DNA of 64,000 bases from Variovorax paradoxus (GCF_902712855.1 NZ_LR743507.1:3024001-3088000); one strand, 5' to 3'. Shown: positions 18,476 through 28,550, numbered from the stretch's first letter. Program-made: numbers and translations. Notes: generated by a model from the sequence alone, not told the origin.

Positions 18476-18718
18476 ATGCCACCGAAGGACGCCCGCCCCG
18501 GGCTTCGGATTTCGCCGTTCACCGACAGGCTCGCCCACAAGGCGGCGATGGTCGCGAATGTAGCCCGCCCGCTGTCGCTCGACGCCTTTGCCGCACGGCA
18601 TCGACTCTCGCGGAAGCAGGTGGGGTGGGCGTCGGGCTCGTACCTCTCTCGCATGCTCGGCCGGGCCTGGGCGGCAACGGCCGCGCAGATCCGCGCGTCT
18701 GCGCAGCCGCGAGGCTGA
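18476..18718 (+). CDS. Small hypothetical protein
   Basis: An 80-residue basic reading frame from ATG 18476, with no family I recognise. LSLDAFAARHRLSRKQVGWA could form a helix-turn-helix-like pair, but this is weak. No strong ribosome binding site precedes the start, and the stretch 18267-18475 upstream holds nothing else that I can identify. It sits 42 nt before the OsmC start. It may be spurious. Confidence 0.35.
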   Translation: MPPKDARPGLRISPFTDRLAHKAAMVANVARPLSLDAFAARHRLSRKQVGWASGSYLSRMLGRAWAATAAQIRASAQPRG

Positions 18719-18760
18719 ATGTCTTCCGATCGTCACCCCCCATCACGGAGAACCACCGAC

Positions 18761-19225
18761 ATGTCCGAATACACCGCACGAATCCTGTGGGAGCGCGGCG
18801 ACCAGGACTTCTTGGCCAACGGCTACAGCCGCAGGCACACGCTGGGCTTCGACGGCGGCGCGCAGGTGCCGGGCTCGTCGTCGCCGCACGTGGTGCCGCT
18901 GCCGATGTCCGATGCTTCGGCGGTCGACCCCGAGGAGATGTTCGTGGCGTCGCTGTCGAGCTGCCACATGCTGTGGTTCCTCACCATGGCGGTGAAGCGC
19001 AGGTTCGTGGTGGACCGCTATGTCGACGCGGCCATCGGCGTGATGGAGAAGAACGCGGAAGGCCGGATGGCGATGACCGTGGTCACGCTGCGTCCCGAGG
19101 TGAGTTTCTCGGGCGACAACCTGCCGACGCGCGAGCAGGTCGAGCAGATGCACCATCGCGCGCACGACGAGTGCTTCATCGCGAACTCGGTGAAGACCGA
19201 GGTGCGCTGCGAGCCGGTGTACTGA
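18761..19225 (+). CDS. OsmC-family peroxiredoxin-like protein
   Basis: A protein of 154 residues starting MSEYTARILW at ATG 18761, preceded by CACGGAG. It carries both conserved OsmC cysteines, in LSSCHMLWFL (about 67-76) and HDECFIANS (about 135-143), with the usual EEMFVASL helix before the first. OsmC/Ohr proteins reduce organic hydroperoxides with the cysteine pair. The Ohr versus OsmC subgroup cannot be decided here. The frame is open 14 codons further upstream, but the shorter start has the ribosome binding site. Confidence 0.9.
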   Translation: MSEYTARILWERGDQDFLANGYSRRHTLGFDGGAQVPGSSSPHVVPLPMSDASAVDPEEMFVASLSSCHMLWFLTMAVKRRFVVDRYVDAAIGVMEKNAEGRMAMTVVTLRPEVSFSGDNLPTREQVEQMHHRAHDECFIANSVKTEVRCEPVY

Positions 19226-19243
19226 CCGGTGGGCGCTGGAGCG

Positions 19244-20017
19244 TCAGCGCACCAGCGCGTTGCGTTTCATCTCGAGCTGCGTGATCAGCCGCTGCAGCCG
19301 GCCCTCGACGTTGCCCGGCAGCGCGAGGAAACGGAAGCCCAGCTGGTAGCGCGGCTTGCCGTTCGGCTGCATGGTCGGGCGCTGCGACACGAGTTCGAGG
19401 TCGAGCGAGATGCGTCCCAGCGTGCCGAGCGACAGTTCGCAGTTGCGGAAGAACATGCCGATCGACAGGTTGGCCACGCGCTCGTCCGTGGTGCGCATGC
19501 CGACGCCGCCGAGCGAAAGGTCGTGCACCTCGAAGCGGAACGCGTCGCCCTTGGGCCAGCGGCCCGTGCAGGTGAATGCATCGACCACCGGCGTGTCGAC
19601 CCGGAAATATTCGCGGCGCTGCAGGTAGACGAGCACTTCGGGGAAGTCGGCCTCGAACGCGGGCAGCCCTTCATAGCGGGTCTCGCGCGGCGAGGTCGAG
19701 GCGAATTCGATGCGCACGCCATCGGGCTGGGCGCTGAAATGGCAGCGCGACGCCGCCAGCAGTCCTTGGTTCTGCTCGGCGGACGAGCCCCAGTCGAAGG
19801 TGAAGGTGCGTCCTTGCACGTCCACGTCGAGCAGCTGGGTCACGAGCTGTCCGCCCGCGTACTGCACGGTCAGGAAATCGCTGCCGTTGACGAGATTGCG
19901 CAGCCGCGCGCCGATCTCCAGCGGGTTGCGGCGACCGAATTCGCTGGTGCTTTCGTCTGGCTCGGTGGCCGGATGGCCGGACTCTTCGGACTGGCCGGTC
20001 GACAGGTTCATATCCAT
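19244..20017 (-). CDS. ycgR: Flagellar brake protein, YcgR-like PilZ domain
   Basis: A protein of 257 residues. The N-terminal YcgR domain (about 30-130) is followed by a PilZ domain with the two c-di-GMP binding motifs: RREYFRVDTP (RxxxR) near 133-142 and DLSLGGVGMR (D/NxSxxG) near 167-176. In enterobacteria YcgR bound to c-di-GMP slows the flagellar motor. It is convergent with osmC (18 nt apart), and no flagellar genes lie nearby. The 208 nt upstream of it, up to 20225, contains no gene that I can support. Confidence 0.9.
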   Translation of the reverse strand: MDMNLSTGQSEESGHPATEPDESTSEFGRRNPLEIGARLRNLVNGSDFLTVQYAGGQLVTQLLDVDVQGRTFTFDWGSSAEQNQGLLAASRCHFSAQPDGVRIEFASTSPRETRYEGLPAFEADFPEVLVYLQRREYFRVDTPVVDAFTCTGRWPKGDAFRFEVHDLSLGGVGMRTTDERVANLSIGMFFRNCELSLGTLGRISLDLELVSQRPTMQPNGKPRYQLGFRFLALPGNVEGRLQRLITQLEMKRNALVR

Positions 20018-20225
20018 GGGCTTGGCTTGCCGGTGTACGTGTTCTGGCGGGCGCGGACTTCGTCATCGAAGCCGCGGCCCGTGGTTCGGCCGGAGAGGGC
20101 ATGGCCCTCCGGCAGGGGTTCTCATTGATTAGCGGCAGCGGGCGGCCAAAGTTTAGGGGCGGGCGATGAAATATTTATGTGCGGCAGGCCCGTTCCTGCC
20201 GCATGTGCACGCCGACGGGTGCCGT

Positions 20226-21140
20226 TCAACGCCGCTGCAGCCGCGGGTTCTTGGCGAACAGTTCGGCGGCCCAGTCCACGAACGCCCGCACCTTCGCGCT
20301 CAGGTGCCGGTTGGGCGGGTACACCACGTGGATCGGCAGCGGGTCGCGCTCCCAGTCGGGCAGCACCTCGACCAGCTCGCCGCTGTCGAGCAGCGGCTGC
20401 GCCATGAAGGTGATGCACTGCGAGATGCCGAAGCCGCCCAGCACCGCCGTGATGTGCGCGTTGCTCTCGTTGACCGACACGCGGTAGTGGCCGTTGAGCT
20501 CGATGTGCTCGTCCCCCTTCTTGAACTCGTGCGGGTACACGCGCCGCGTGGTGCCCGAGAAATAGCTCACCACCACGTGGCGCTTCTCGATGTCGTTCGG
20601 ATGCTGCGGCATGCCGTAGCGCTTGACGTAGGCCGGCGACGCCACGGTGACGAAATGCAGGGTGCCGATGCGCCGCGCCACCAGCGACTGGTCGCTGAGC
20701 TCGCCGGCGCGGATCACGCAGTCGACGTTGTCGCTGATCAGGTCGACGGTGCGGTCGCTCACGCCCAGGTCGACCTGGATGTCGGGGTAGCGGTCGCAGA
20801 AGCTGGCCAGATGCGGCAGGATCACCAGCCGCGCCACCGAGGTGCCGACGTCGATGCGCAGCCGCCCCGTGGGATTGGCCTGCGCGTTGGTCATGCTGGC
20901 TTCCATGTCGTCGAAGTCGTTCAGCAGCCGCGCGGCGCGCTCGAAGTACGCCGCGCCGTCGGGCGTGACCGTGACGCGGCGCGTGGTGCGGTTGAGCAGC
21001 TTCACGCGCAGGCGCGATTCCAGCGCCTGGATCTGCTTGGTGACGGTGCCCTTGGGCAGGGCGAGCGAGTCCGCGGCCCGGGTGAAAGTGCCCGCCTCCA
21101 CGACGCGGACGAAGATGCGCATGGCCTGGATTTGATCCAT
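20226..21140 (-). CDS. LysR-family transcriptional regulator
   Basis: A protein of 304 residues starting MDQIQAMRIF at ATG 21140. The N-terminal winged HTH (about 1-60) reads FVRVVEAGTFTRAADSLALP then VTKQIQALESRLRVKLLNRT; a LysR substrate domain follows (about 90-295). It is divergent from the hydrolase-efflux operon with a 184-nt shared region, so it probably controls that operon, as MexT does for mexEF-oprN. Inducer unknown. The frame extends 10 codons upstream, without a family match. Confidence 0.9.
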   Translation of the reverse strand: MDQIQAMRIFVRVVEAGTFTRAADSLALPKGTVTKQIQALESRLRVKLLNRTTRRVTVTPDGAAYFERAARLLNDFDDMEASMTNAQANPTGRLRIDVGTSVARLVILPHLASFCDRYPDIQVDLGVSDRTVDLISDNVDCVIRAGELSDQSLVARRIGTLHFVTVASPAYVKRYGMPQHPNDIEKRHVVVSYFSGTTRRVYPHEFKKGDEHIELNGHYRVSVNESNAHITAVLGGFGISQCITFMAQPLLDSGELVEVLPDWERDPLPIHVVYPPNRHLSAKVRAFVDWAAELFAKNPRLQRR

Positions 21141-21218
21141 CGAATGCCTGTTCTGGGGTACCCGGCCCACACCGGGGGAGGCGGATTCTTACACAGGCAG
21201 CGCAATTCCCTGGTGACC

Positions 21219-21236
21219 ATCCGATTGTTAGCGGAT
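21219..21236. promoter_or_regulatory. Candidate LysR operator (imperfect palindrome)
   Basis: ATCCG at 21219-21223 and CGGAT at 21232-21236 form an inverted repeat with an 8-nt spacer in the divergent LysR/efflux region. Dyads of this size and position are typical LysR sites. It is only a candidate; no experimental or comparative support is available from one sequence. Confidence 0.35.
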
Positions 21237-21324
21237 TGGAAACAGAGTAGGGCCGGCAACCCTGTTTCAACGTCTGATCCCGCACCTTATATTTCATCCA
21301 TCGCCCAATTCCCCGAGGTCGCCC

Positions 21325-22209
21325 ATGTCACCCGCTCCATCGTCCCTTTCTGCCGAAGCTGCCGTCCGTGCCGCCACGCAAGGCGTGGAAGCCGATCTGT
21401 CGATCGAGCTGCCCGGCCGCGCGCCGGTCGGCGCCCGTGTGTACGGGCAGCGCGCCAAGGGCGAAGTGGTGCCGCTGGTGCTGCATTTCCATGGCGGCAC
21501 CTTCGTGTGCGGCGGCCTGGACAACGGCCGCAACGTGGCCCGGCTGCTGTCCGGCGCGGGTGCGGTGGTGATCTCGCTGGCCTATCCGCTGGCGCCCGAA
21601 TCGCCGTTTCCCGAACCCATCGAGGTGGGCTACGCCGCCCTCGAATGGCTCTACAAGCAGCGAACCAGGCTCGGCGGCAAGGGGGCGCAGGTGTATCTGG
21701 CCGGCGAGGAAGCCGGCGGCAACCTGGCCGCCGCAGTGGCGCTCATTGCCCGTGACCGGGCGCATCCGCCGATCGCGGGCCAGATCCTGCTGTCGCCCAT
21801 GCTCGATCCGTGCGCCGGCACCGCGTCGCTGCGCAAGGCCACCAACGACGCCCCCGAGTGCCGCTGGGCCAGCGGCTGGGAGAAATACCTGAGCTGCCCG
21901 TCGAACGCCACGCACCCCTACGCGGTGCCGAGCGGTTCGCTGCGGCTCGCCGCGCTGGCACCGGCCCTGGTGCTGGTGGGCGCGGACGACGCGATGCACG
22001 ACGAGGCCATGGCCTTCGCCAACCGCCTGCGCGGCGCCGGCATCGAGGTGACGAGCAGCGTGCTGCCCAGCGCCGCCAACTGGCCGAAGGCGCTGTACGA
22101 CACCGAGAACACGGGCTGTGTGGCCTGCGAGGCCACGGTGCAGCGGCACTTCCGCGAGTTCTTCAGCGCCACCACCCCGCCGCCCGCGGGGACGAACCAC
22201 CCCAGCTAG
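21325..22209 (+). CDS. Alpha/beta-hydrolase-fold protein lacking the catalytic serine
   Basis: A protein of 294 residues of the hormone-sensitive-lipase type: HFHGGTF at 55-60 supplies the HGG oxyanion motif, and ISLAYPLAPE follows. The nucleophile elbow, normally GDSAGG, reads GEEAGG at 127-132, so Ser is replaced by Glu129 (codon 21709-21711). The usual late histidine region reads LPSAANW with no His. The acid region GADDAMHDE is kept. It is therefore probably not a normal esterase. It is the first gene of the efflux operon and may bind a ligand or act in a scaffold role; this is inference. Confidence 0.82.
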   Translation: MSPAPSSLSAEAAVRAATQGVEADLSIELPGRAPVGARVYGQRAKGEVVPLVLHFHGGTFVCGGLDNGRNVARLLSGAGAVVISLAYPLAPESPFPEPIEVGYAALEWLYKQRTRLGGKGAQVYLAGEEAGGNLAAAVALIARDRAHPPIAGQILLSPMLDPCAGTASLRKATNDAPECRWASGWEKYLSCPSNATHPYAVPSGSLRLAALAPALVLVGADDAMHDEAMAFANRLRGAGIEVTSSVLPSAANWPKALYDTENTGCVACEATVQRHFREFFSATTPPPAGTNHPS

Positions 22210-22224
22210 TTCCCGGCCGACCCC

Positions 22225-22273
22225 GGCCCCTGACTGACACGCTGCCGGTGCGGCACGCGGGGCCCCTTTTTTT
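22225..22273 (+). terminator. Possible terminator or attenuator before the efflux genes
   Basis: GGCCCC at 22225-22230 can pair with GGGGCC at 22259-22264. It encloses a smaller hairpin TGCCG-GTG-CGGCA (22243-22255), and a run of seven T follows at 22267-22273. It sits 16 nt after the hydrolase stop and 79 nt before the membrane fusion gene, so it could end or attenuate the transcript between them. Confidence 0.4.
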
Positions 22274-22351
22274 CCGAAATCCGCCTCCTGGTGCTTCAAG
22301 GCACCGGGGTGGCCTGTTGCATCCCAAAGTCATCGAGAAGGACTGAACATC

Positions 22352-23599
22352 ATGTCGAACAACGAGAAAAATCTGTCTTCCGCCGCCCGCAAGGGCCTCT
22401 GGCCCGCCGTCACCGGCCTGACCGCGGTGCTGGCCGTCGCAGCCGCCGTGCTGGGCATGCACAGCTTCAAGGCCGAGGCCAACAACGGCCCCGCCGCACC
22501 CCAGGCCACGCCGGTGTCGGTCGCCACCGTTGCCTCGAGCGAGATCAACGCCTGGGACGAGTTCTCCGGCCGGCTCGAAGCGGTCGAGCGCGTCGACGTG
22601 CGGTCCAGGGTGGCGGGCGCCGTGCAGGCGGTGCACTTCCGCGAGGGCGCGCTGGTGAAGCAGGGCGACCTGCTGGTCACCATCGACCCCGCGCCGTACG
22701 CGGCCGAAGTCGAGCGCGCCGAAGCGCAGGTCGCCTCGGCCCAGGCCCGCCAGTCGTTCAGCCGCAGCGAGCAGGAGCGCGCCAAGCGCCTGTGGGACGA
22801 CAAGGCCATCGCCCAGCGTGAATACGACGAGCGCGTGAACGCCGGCAGCGAGGCCAACGCCAACCTGCGCGCGGCGCAGGCCCAGCTGCAGACAGCGCGC
22901 CTGAGCCTCGGCTACACGCAGGTGCGGGCGCCCGTGTCGGGCCGCATCGGCAAGATCGAGGTCACGGTGGGCAACCTGGTGGCGGCCGGCCCCGGCGCGC
23001 CGGTGCTGACCACGCTGGTGTCGGTGAGCCCGATCTACGCGAGCTTCGATGCCGACGAGCAGGTCATCACCCGCGCCCTGAAGGACCTGCCCAGCGGCTC
23101 CAGCGCCCGCGGCCAGATCGAGTCGATTCCCGTGCAGATGGGCACCGCCGGCCTGGACGGCACGCCCTTCACCGGCAAGCTGCAGCTGATCGACAACCAG
23201 GTCGACGCCAGGAGCGGCACCGTGCGCGTGCGCGCCTCGTTCGACAACAAGGACGGCGCGCTCATTCCGGGCCAGTTCGCCCGCATCCGCATGGGCCAGG
23301 CCCGCAGCGACAGCGCACTGCTCGTGAGCGAACGCGCCATCGGCACCGACCAGAACAAGAAGTTCGTGATGGTCGTGGGCGAGGACAACAAGGCCGTCTA
23401 CCGCGAAGTGGCGCTGGGCGCCTCCATCAACGGCCTGCGTGTCGTGAGCAAGGGCCTGAAGGCGGGCGACCGCGTGGTGGTCAACGGCCTGCAGCACATC
23501 CGCCCGGGTGCGCTGGTGGCGCCGCAGCAAGTGACGATGGACGCCAAGGCCGACATCAAGCCGCAACCGGAACGCGTGGCCGAAGCCACCAAATCCTGA
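22352..23599 (+). CDS. RND efflux membrane fusion protein (MexE/AcrA-like)
   Basis: A protein of 415 residues. An N-terminal membrane helix (about 17-37) is followed by a biotinyl-lipoyl half (DVRSRVAGAVQAVHFREGAL), an alpha-helical hairpin (about 115-185), the second lipoyl half with YTQVRAPVSGRIGKIEVTVG, and beta-barrel segments ending in QHIRPGALVAPQ. There is no lipobox cysteine; MexE-type proteins are usually anchored by lipid or by such a helix. It bridges the pump at 23767-27038 with the outer-membrane factor at 27057-28550. Confidence 0.93.
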   Translation: MSNNEKNLSSAARKGLWPAVTGLTAVLAVAAAVLGMHSFKAEANNGPAAPQATPVSVATVASSEINAWDEFSGRLEAVERVDVRSRVAGAVQAVHFREGALVKQGDLLVTIDPAPYAAEVERAEAQVASAQARQSFSRSEQERAKRLWDDKAIAQREYDERVNAGSEANANLRAAQAQLQTARLSLGYTQVRAPVSGRIGKIEVTVGNLVAAGPGAPVLTTLVSVSPIYASFDADEQVITRALKDLPSGSSARGQIESIPVQMGTAGLDGTPFTGKLQLIDNQVDARSGTVRVRASFDNKDGALIPGQFARIRMGQARSDSALLVSERAIGTDQNKKFVMVVGEDNKAVYREVALGASINGLRVVSKGLKAGDRVVVNGLQHIRPGALVAPQQVTMDAKADIKPQPERVAEATKS

Positions 23600-23692
23600 C
23601 CACCCCCAGGCTGAGCTCACTTCGTGTAGCCGCCAACCCCCTCACGGGGGCAACACCAGCGGTCCGGCAAAGCCGGTTCCGCGGTGTTCCTT
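23600..23692 (+). repeat. Dispersed intergenic repeat, copy B
   Basis: This is the inverted counterpart of 1310-1403, beginning right after the membrane fusion gene stop. Shared blocks read CCCCCAGGCT, CACTTCGTGT, CAACACC, GCCGGTTCC and GGTGTTCCT. It contains internal dyads (CCCCCTCACGGGGG and CCGGCAAAGCCGG) that would fold into hairpins in the mRNA between the fusion protein and the pump gene. Confidence 0.7.
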
Positions 23693-23766
23693 GAAATGGG
23701 AGCCACTTTGATGCCGCTTGCTTGCATGCGGCGTGGACCGCGCACGACGCGGTGGAGTAAACGAAC

Positions 23767-26700
23767 ATGAATCTCTCAAAATTCTTCATCGACCGGCCGA
23801 TCTTTGCCGGCGTGCTGTCGCTACTGATGCTGATAGCGGGCCTGATCGCCTTGCGCGGTCTGCCGATCTCGGAGTACCCGGAAGTCGCGCCGCCCTCGGT
23901 GGTGGTGCGCGCCCAGTACCCCGGCGCCAACCCCAAGGTGATTGCCGAAACCGTGGCCACGCCGCTGGAAGAGCAGATCAACGGCGTCGAAGGCATGCTC
24001 TACATGGGCAGCCAGGCCACCACCGACGGCGTGCTCACGCTCACCGTCACCTTCCGCCTGGGCACCGATCCCGACAAGGCGCAGCAGCTGGTGCAGAACC
24101 GCGTCTCGCAAGCCGAGCCGCGCCTGCCTGAGGAAGTGCGGCGCCTGGGCATCACGACCGTCAAGAGCGCACCCGACCTGACGATGGTGGTCCACCTCGT
24201 CTCGCCGAACAACCGCTACGACATCAACTACCTGCGCAACTACGCGGTGCTGAACGTGAAGGACCCGCTCGCGCGCATCGAAGGCGTGGGCCAGGTGCAG
24301 ATCTTCGGCGGCGGCGACTACTCGATGCGCGTCTGGCTCGACCCGCAGAAGGTCGCGCAGCGCGGCCTGTCGGCGAGCGACGTGGTGGCTGCCATCCGCG
24401 GCCAGAACGTGCAGGCCGCGGCCGGCGTGGTCGGCGCATCGCCGGGCCTGTCGGGCGTGGACATGCAGCTCTCGATCAATGCGCAAGGGCGCCTGCAGAG
24501 CGAGGAAGAGTTCGGCGACATCATCGTCAAGAGCGGAACCGACGGCGCCGTCACGCGTCTTCGCGACATCGGCCGCCTGGAGATGGGTGCCGCCGACTAC
24601 TCGCTGCGCTCGCTGCTCAACAACGACCCGGCCGTCGGCATGGGCGTGTTCCAGGCGCCGGGCTCCAACGCGCTCGACATCTCGGCCAACGTCCGCAAGA
24701 CGATGGAAGAGCTCAACAAGAACATGCCCGAGGGCCTGGAATACCGCATCGCCTACGACCCGACGCAGTTCGTGCGCGCATCGATCGAATCGGTGATCCA
24801 CACGCTGCTCGAAGCCATCATGCTGGTGGTGCTGGTCGTGATCCTGTTCCTGCAGACGTGGCGCGCCTCCATCATTCCGCTGCTGGCCGTGCCGGTGTCG
24901 GTGATCGGCACCTTCGCGGTGCTGCACATCCTCGGCTTCTCGATCAATGCGCTGAGCCTGTTCGGGCTGGTGCTGGCCATCGGCATCGTGGTGGACGACG
25001 CCATCGTGGTGGTGGAGAACGTCGAGCGCAACATCGAGGCGGGGCTCACGCCGCGCGAGGCCACGTACCGCGCGATGCGCGAAGTGTCGGGCCCCATCAT
25101 CGCGATCGCGCTGGTGCTGGTGGCCGTGTTCGTGCCGCTGGCCTTCATCAGCGGCCTCACGGGCCAGTTCTACCGCCAGTTCGCAGTGACCATCGCGATC
25201 TCGACCGTGATCTCGGCCATCAACTCGCTGACGCTGTCGCCCGCGCTCGCCGCCTTGCTGCTGCGCGGCCACGACCAGCCCAAGGACGCGCTGACGCGCG
25301 GCATGGACCGTGCGTTCGGCTGGCTGTTCCGCGGCTTCAACAAGATGTTCCATCGCGGCTCGGAGGCCTACAGCGGCGGCGTGAAGAGCGTGATCTCGCG
25401 CAAGACGCTGATGCTGGCGATCTACGTGGCGCTCATCGCCGTGACCTTCGGCCTGTTCAAGGCGGTGCCCGGCGGCTTCGTGCCGGCGCAGGACAAGCAA
25501 TACCTCATCGGCTTTGCCCAGCTGCCCGACGGCGCCACGCTCGACCGCACCGACGAAGTGATCCAGCGCATGGGCGAGATCATGAAGAAGAACCCGAACG
25601 TGGAAGACGCCATCGCGTTCCCGGGCCTGTCGATCAACGGCTTCACCAACAGCTCCAACTCGGGCATCGTGTTCGCCACGCTCAAGCCCTTCGACCAGCG
25701 CAAGCGCGCCGACCAGAGCGGTGGTGCGGTGGCGGGCCAGCTGAACGGCGCGTTCTCGAGCATCCAGGACGCCTTCATCGTGATGTTCCCGCCGCCGCCG
25801 GTGGCGGGCCTGGGCACCACGGGCGGCTTCAAGCTGCAGCTGGAAGACCGCGCCTCGGTCGGCTACGACCAGATGGACGCGGCGGTGAAGGCCTTCATGG
25901 CCAAGGCACAGCAGGCGCCAGAGCTGGCCGGCATGTTCACGAGCTGGCAGGTCAACGTGCCGCAGCTGTACGCCGACATCGACCGCACCAAGGCCCGCCA
26001 GCTCGGCGTGCCGGTGACGGACATCTTCGACACCATGCAGATCTACCTCGGTAGCCTGTATGCGAACGACTTCAACAAGTTCGGCCGCACGTACTCCGTG
26101 CGCGTCCAGGCCGATGCGCCTTACCGCGCCCGTGCCGAGGACGTGGGCCTGCTGAAGGTGCGCTCGACCTCGGGCGAGATGGTGCCGCTGGCCGCGCTGA
26201 TGAAGGTGAACTCGACCTTCGGCCCCGAACGCGCCATGCGCTACAACGGCTACCTGGCCGCCGACATCAACGGCGGTCCGGCGCCGGGCTATTCCTCGGG
26301 CCAGGCGCAGGACGCGATCGTCAAGATCGCGGCCGAGACGCTGCCCAAGGGCGTGAGCTTCGAGTGGACCGAGCTGACCTACCAGGAAATCCTGGCCGGC
26401 AACTCCGCCTTCCTGGTGTTCCCGCTGGCCATCCTGCTGGTGTTCCTGGTGCTGGCCGCGCAGTACGAGAGCCTGACGCTGCCGATCGCGATCATTTTGA
26501 TCGTGCCCATGGGCATCCTGGCCGCCATGACCGGCGTGTGGATCTCGGGGGCGACAACAACGTCTTCACGCAGATCGGGCTGATCGTGCTGGTGGGGTTG
26601 AGTGCGAAGAACGCGATCCTGATCGTGGAGTTCGCACGGGAGCTCGAGTTCGCCGGACGAACGCCGATCCAGGCCGCCATCGAAGCCAGCCGGCTGCGCC

Positions 26701-27038
26701 TGCGCCCGATTCTCATGACCTCGCTGGCCTTCGTCATGGGCGTGCTGCCCCTGGTGCTGTCGACCGGCGCGGGCTCGGAGATGCGCAAGGCCATGGGCGT
26801 GGCGGTGTTCGCCGGGATGATCGGCGTGACGGCCTTCGGCCTGTTCCTGACGCCGGTGTTCTACGTGCTGATGCGCCGCCTCGCGGGCAACAAGCCGCTC
26901 AAGCTGCATGGCGAAGTGCCGCACGGCGAGGACTTCGTGTCGGCCGGGCATCCCGCCGCACCGTCGAGCGGCGGTTCGGGCGGTGGCCTGCATCCGGTGC
27001 CTGCCTCGCCGCGTCCTTCGCACGGTTCGCATGACTGA
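23767..27038 (+). pseudogene. RND efflux pump permease (MexF-like), 1-nt frameshift
   Basis: Residues 1 to about 925 read in one frame from ATG 23767: LSKFFIDRPIFAGVLSLLML, the loop VEGMLYMGS, and the membrane motif GIVVDDAIVVVENVERN holding the proton-relay aspartates. That frame then breaks at VWISG after the five-G run 26547-26551 and stops at 26583. The downstream frame continues GDNNVFTQIGLIVLVGLS, KNAILIVEFARELEFAGRT and SMFS-like end helices to 27038. Restoring one G gives a complete MexF-like protein of about 1090 residues with the usual 12 spans. No other damage is visible, so it may be a sequencing error, a recent mutation or a phase-variable run. Confidence 0.88.
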
Positions 27039-27056
27039 TCGAGAAGAAAGCTGATC

Positions 27057-28550
27057 ATGAAATTCTCAGTACAACCCCTGGTGAAGCCCGTTCGCAACGC
27101 ATTGCTGCCGCTGATGGCCGCCCTGGTGCTGGCCGGCTGTGCCACCGTGCCGTCGGGCCTGCCCGAGATCACGACCACCGCGCAGTTCAAGGAGCAGGGC
27201 AAGGACGCGCAGGGCGCCACGCCGCCGGCCGGCTTCACGCGGGCCGCGCCTTCCGAGGCGCAGGCGCGCGGCGCCTGGTGGCTGGCGTTCAACGACCCGG
27301 CGCTCAACGTGCTGGTCGAGAAGGCCGACGTGAACAACAACAACATCCAGGCCGCCGCGGCGCGACTGGCGGAGGCCCGCGCGCTGGCGCGCAGCGCCAA
27401 TGCCGACCGCCTGCCGCAGATCGGCCTGGGTGCAGGCGCCAACCGCGGCGCCGGGCTGGACAAGGCCACGGCCAGCACCCGCCCGGCCACGATGACCAAC
27501 ATCGGCGCCACCTTCTCGTACGAAGTCGACCTGTTCGGCCGGCTTTCGGGTGCGAGCAACGCGGCCAGGCTGGACGCGGCCGGCCGCGAGGCGTTGCTGC
27601 AGAGCACGCGCCTGGCGGTGCAGGCCGAGGTGGCGCAGACCTACCTGCAGCTGCGCGCGCTCGACGCCGAACGCGCCCTGGTGCGCGAGCAGGTCGAGGC
27701 CTACCGCGACACGCTGCGCCTGTCGCAGCGCCGCGAGCAGGCCGGCGACATCGCAGAGCTCGACGTGGCGCGCGTGCAGACCGAGGTGTCGTCGACCGAG
27801 TCGGACGCGCTCGCGCTCGACCGCCAGCGCGCCCAGGTGGAACACGCGCTGGCCGTGCTGGTGGGCGATTCGGCCTCCAGCTTCGCGCTGGGCACGGCAG
27901 AGTGGTCGACCGCGCTGCCCTCCATTCCGCCCGGCGTGCCCGCCACGGTGCTGACGCGCCGGCCCGACGTGTCGGCCGCGCAGAGCGCGGTGCTGGCCGC
28001 GCAGGCCCGCGTGGGCGTGGCGCAGGCCGCGTGGTTCCCGGACATCTCGCTGACCGGCGCAGCCGGCTATGCCTCGCCCGAGATCGGCGACCTCTTCAAG
28101 TGGTCGGCCCGCTCATGGGGCGTGGGCGCGCTGCTTTCGCTGCCGATCTTCGACGGCGGCCGCCGCGAGGCGGGCGTGCAGGGCGCCAATGCGCAGCTCG
28201 ACGGTGCGCTGGCGAGCTACCGCACGCAGGTGCTGACCGCGTTCCAGGAGGTCGAGGACCAGCTGGCCGCGATCCGCATCCTGCAGGAGCAATCGGTGGT
28301 GCAGGCGCAGGCCGTCACCTCCGCCCAGCGCGCCACCAGCCTGTCGGACACGCGCTATCGCAACGGCTACATCAGCCAGCTCGACCTGCTGGACGCCCGC
28401 CGCAGCGAGCTGCGCAACCGGCGCCAGGCGCTGCAGGTGAAGTCCGCGCAGTACCAGGCGGCGGTGGGCCTGATCCGCGCGATCGGCGGGGGCTGGGACG
28501 TCCCGGCGCCGGTGGCGGCGGCTGGAGCGCAGACGGTGGCGGCGCGCTGA
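27057..28550 (+). CDS. Outer-membrane efflux factor, NodT/OprM-like lipoprotein
   Basis: A protein of 497 residues with a lipobox ALVLAGC (Cys near residue 29), so it should be a lipoprotein. Two OEP repeats follow, with family segments GAWWLAFNDPALNVLVEKA, FSYEVDLFGRLSGA, LTRRPDVSAAQ, SLPIFDGGRR and RYRNGYISQLDLLDARR. It forms the trimeric exit duct of the tripartite pump. It starts 18 nt after the pump stop, with AGAAAGC upstream. Confidence 0.94.
   Translation: MKFSVQPLVKPVRNALLPLMAALVLAGCATVPSGLPEITTTAQFKEQGKDAQGATPPAGFTRAAPSEAQARGAWWLAFNDPALNVLVEKADVNNNNIQAAAARLAEARALARSANADRLPQIGLGAGANRGAGLDKATASTRPATMTNIGATFSYEVDLFGRLSGASNAARLDAAGREALLQSTRLAVQAEVAQTYLQLRALDAERALVREQVEAYRDTLRLSQRREQAGDIAELDVARVQTEVSSTESDALALDRQRAQVEHALAVLVGDSASSFALGTAEWSTALPSIPPGVPATVLTRRPDVSAAQSAVLAAQARVGVAQAAWFPDISLTGAAGYASPEIGDLFKWSARSWGVGALLSLPIFDGGRREAGVQGANAQLDGALASYRTQVLTAFQEVEDQLAAIRILQEQSVVQAQAVTSAQRATSLSDTRYRNGYISQLDLLDARRSELRNRRQALQVKSAQYQAAVGLIRAIGGGWDVPAPVAAAGAQTVAAR

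Noticed and set aside
18340..18654. A minus-strand 104-residue frame in the GNAT-OsmC gap
   Set aside because: No ribosome binding site, odd composition and overlap with a slightly better plus-strand candidate; neither is strong.
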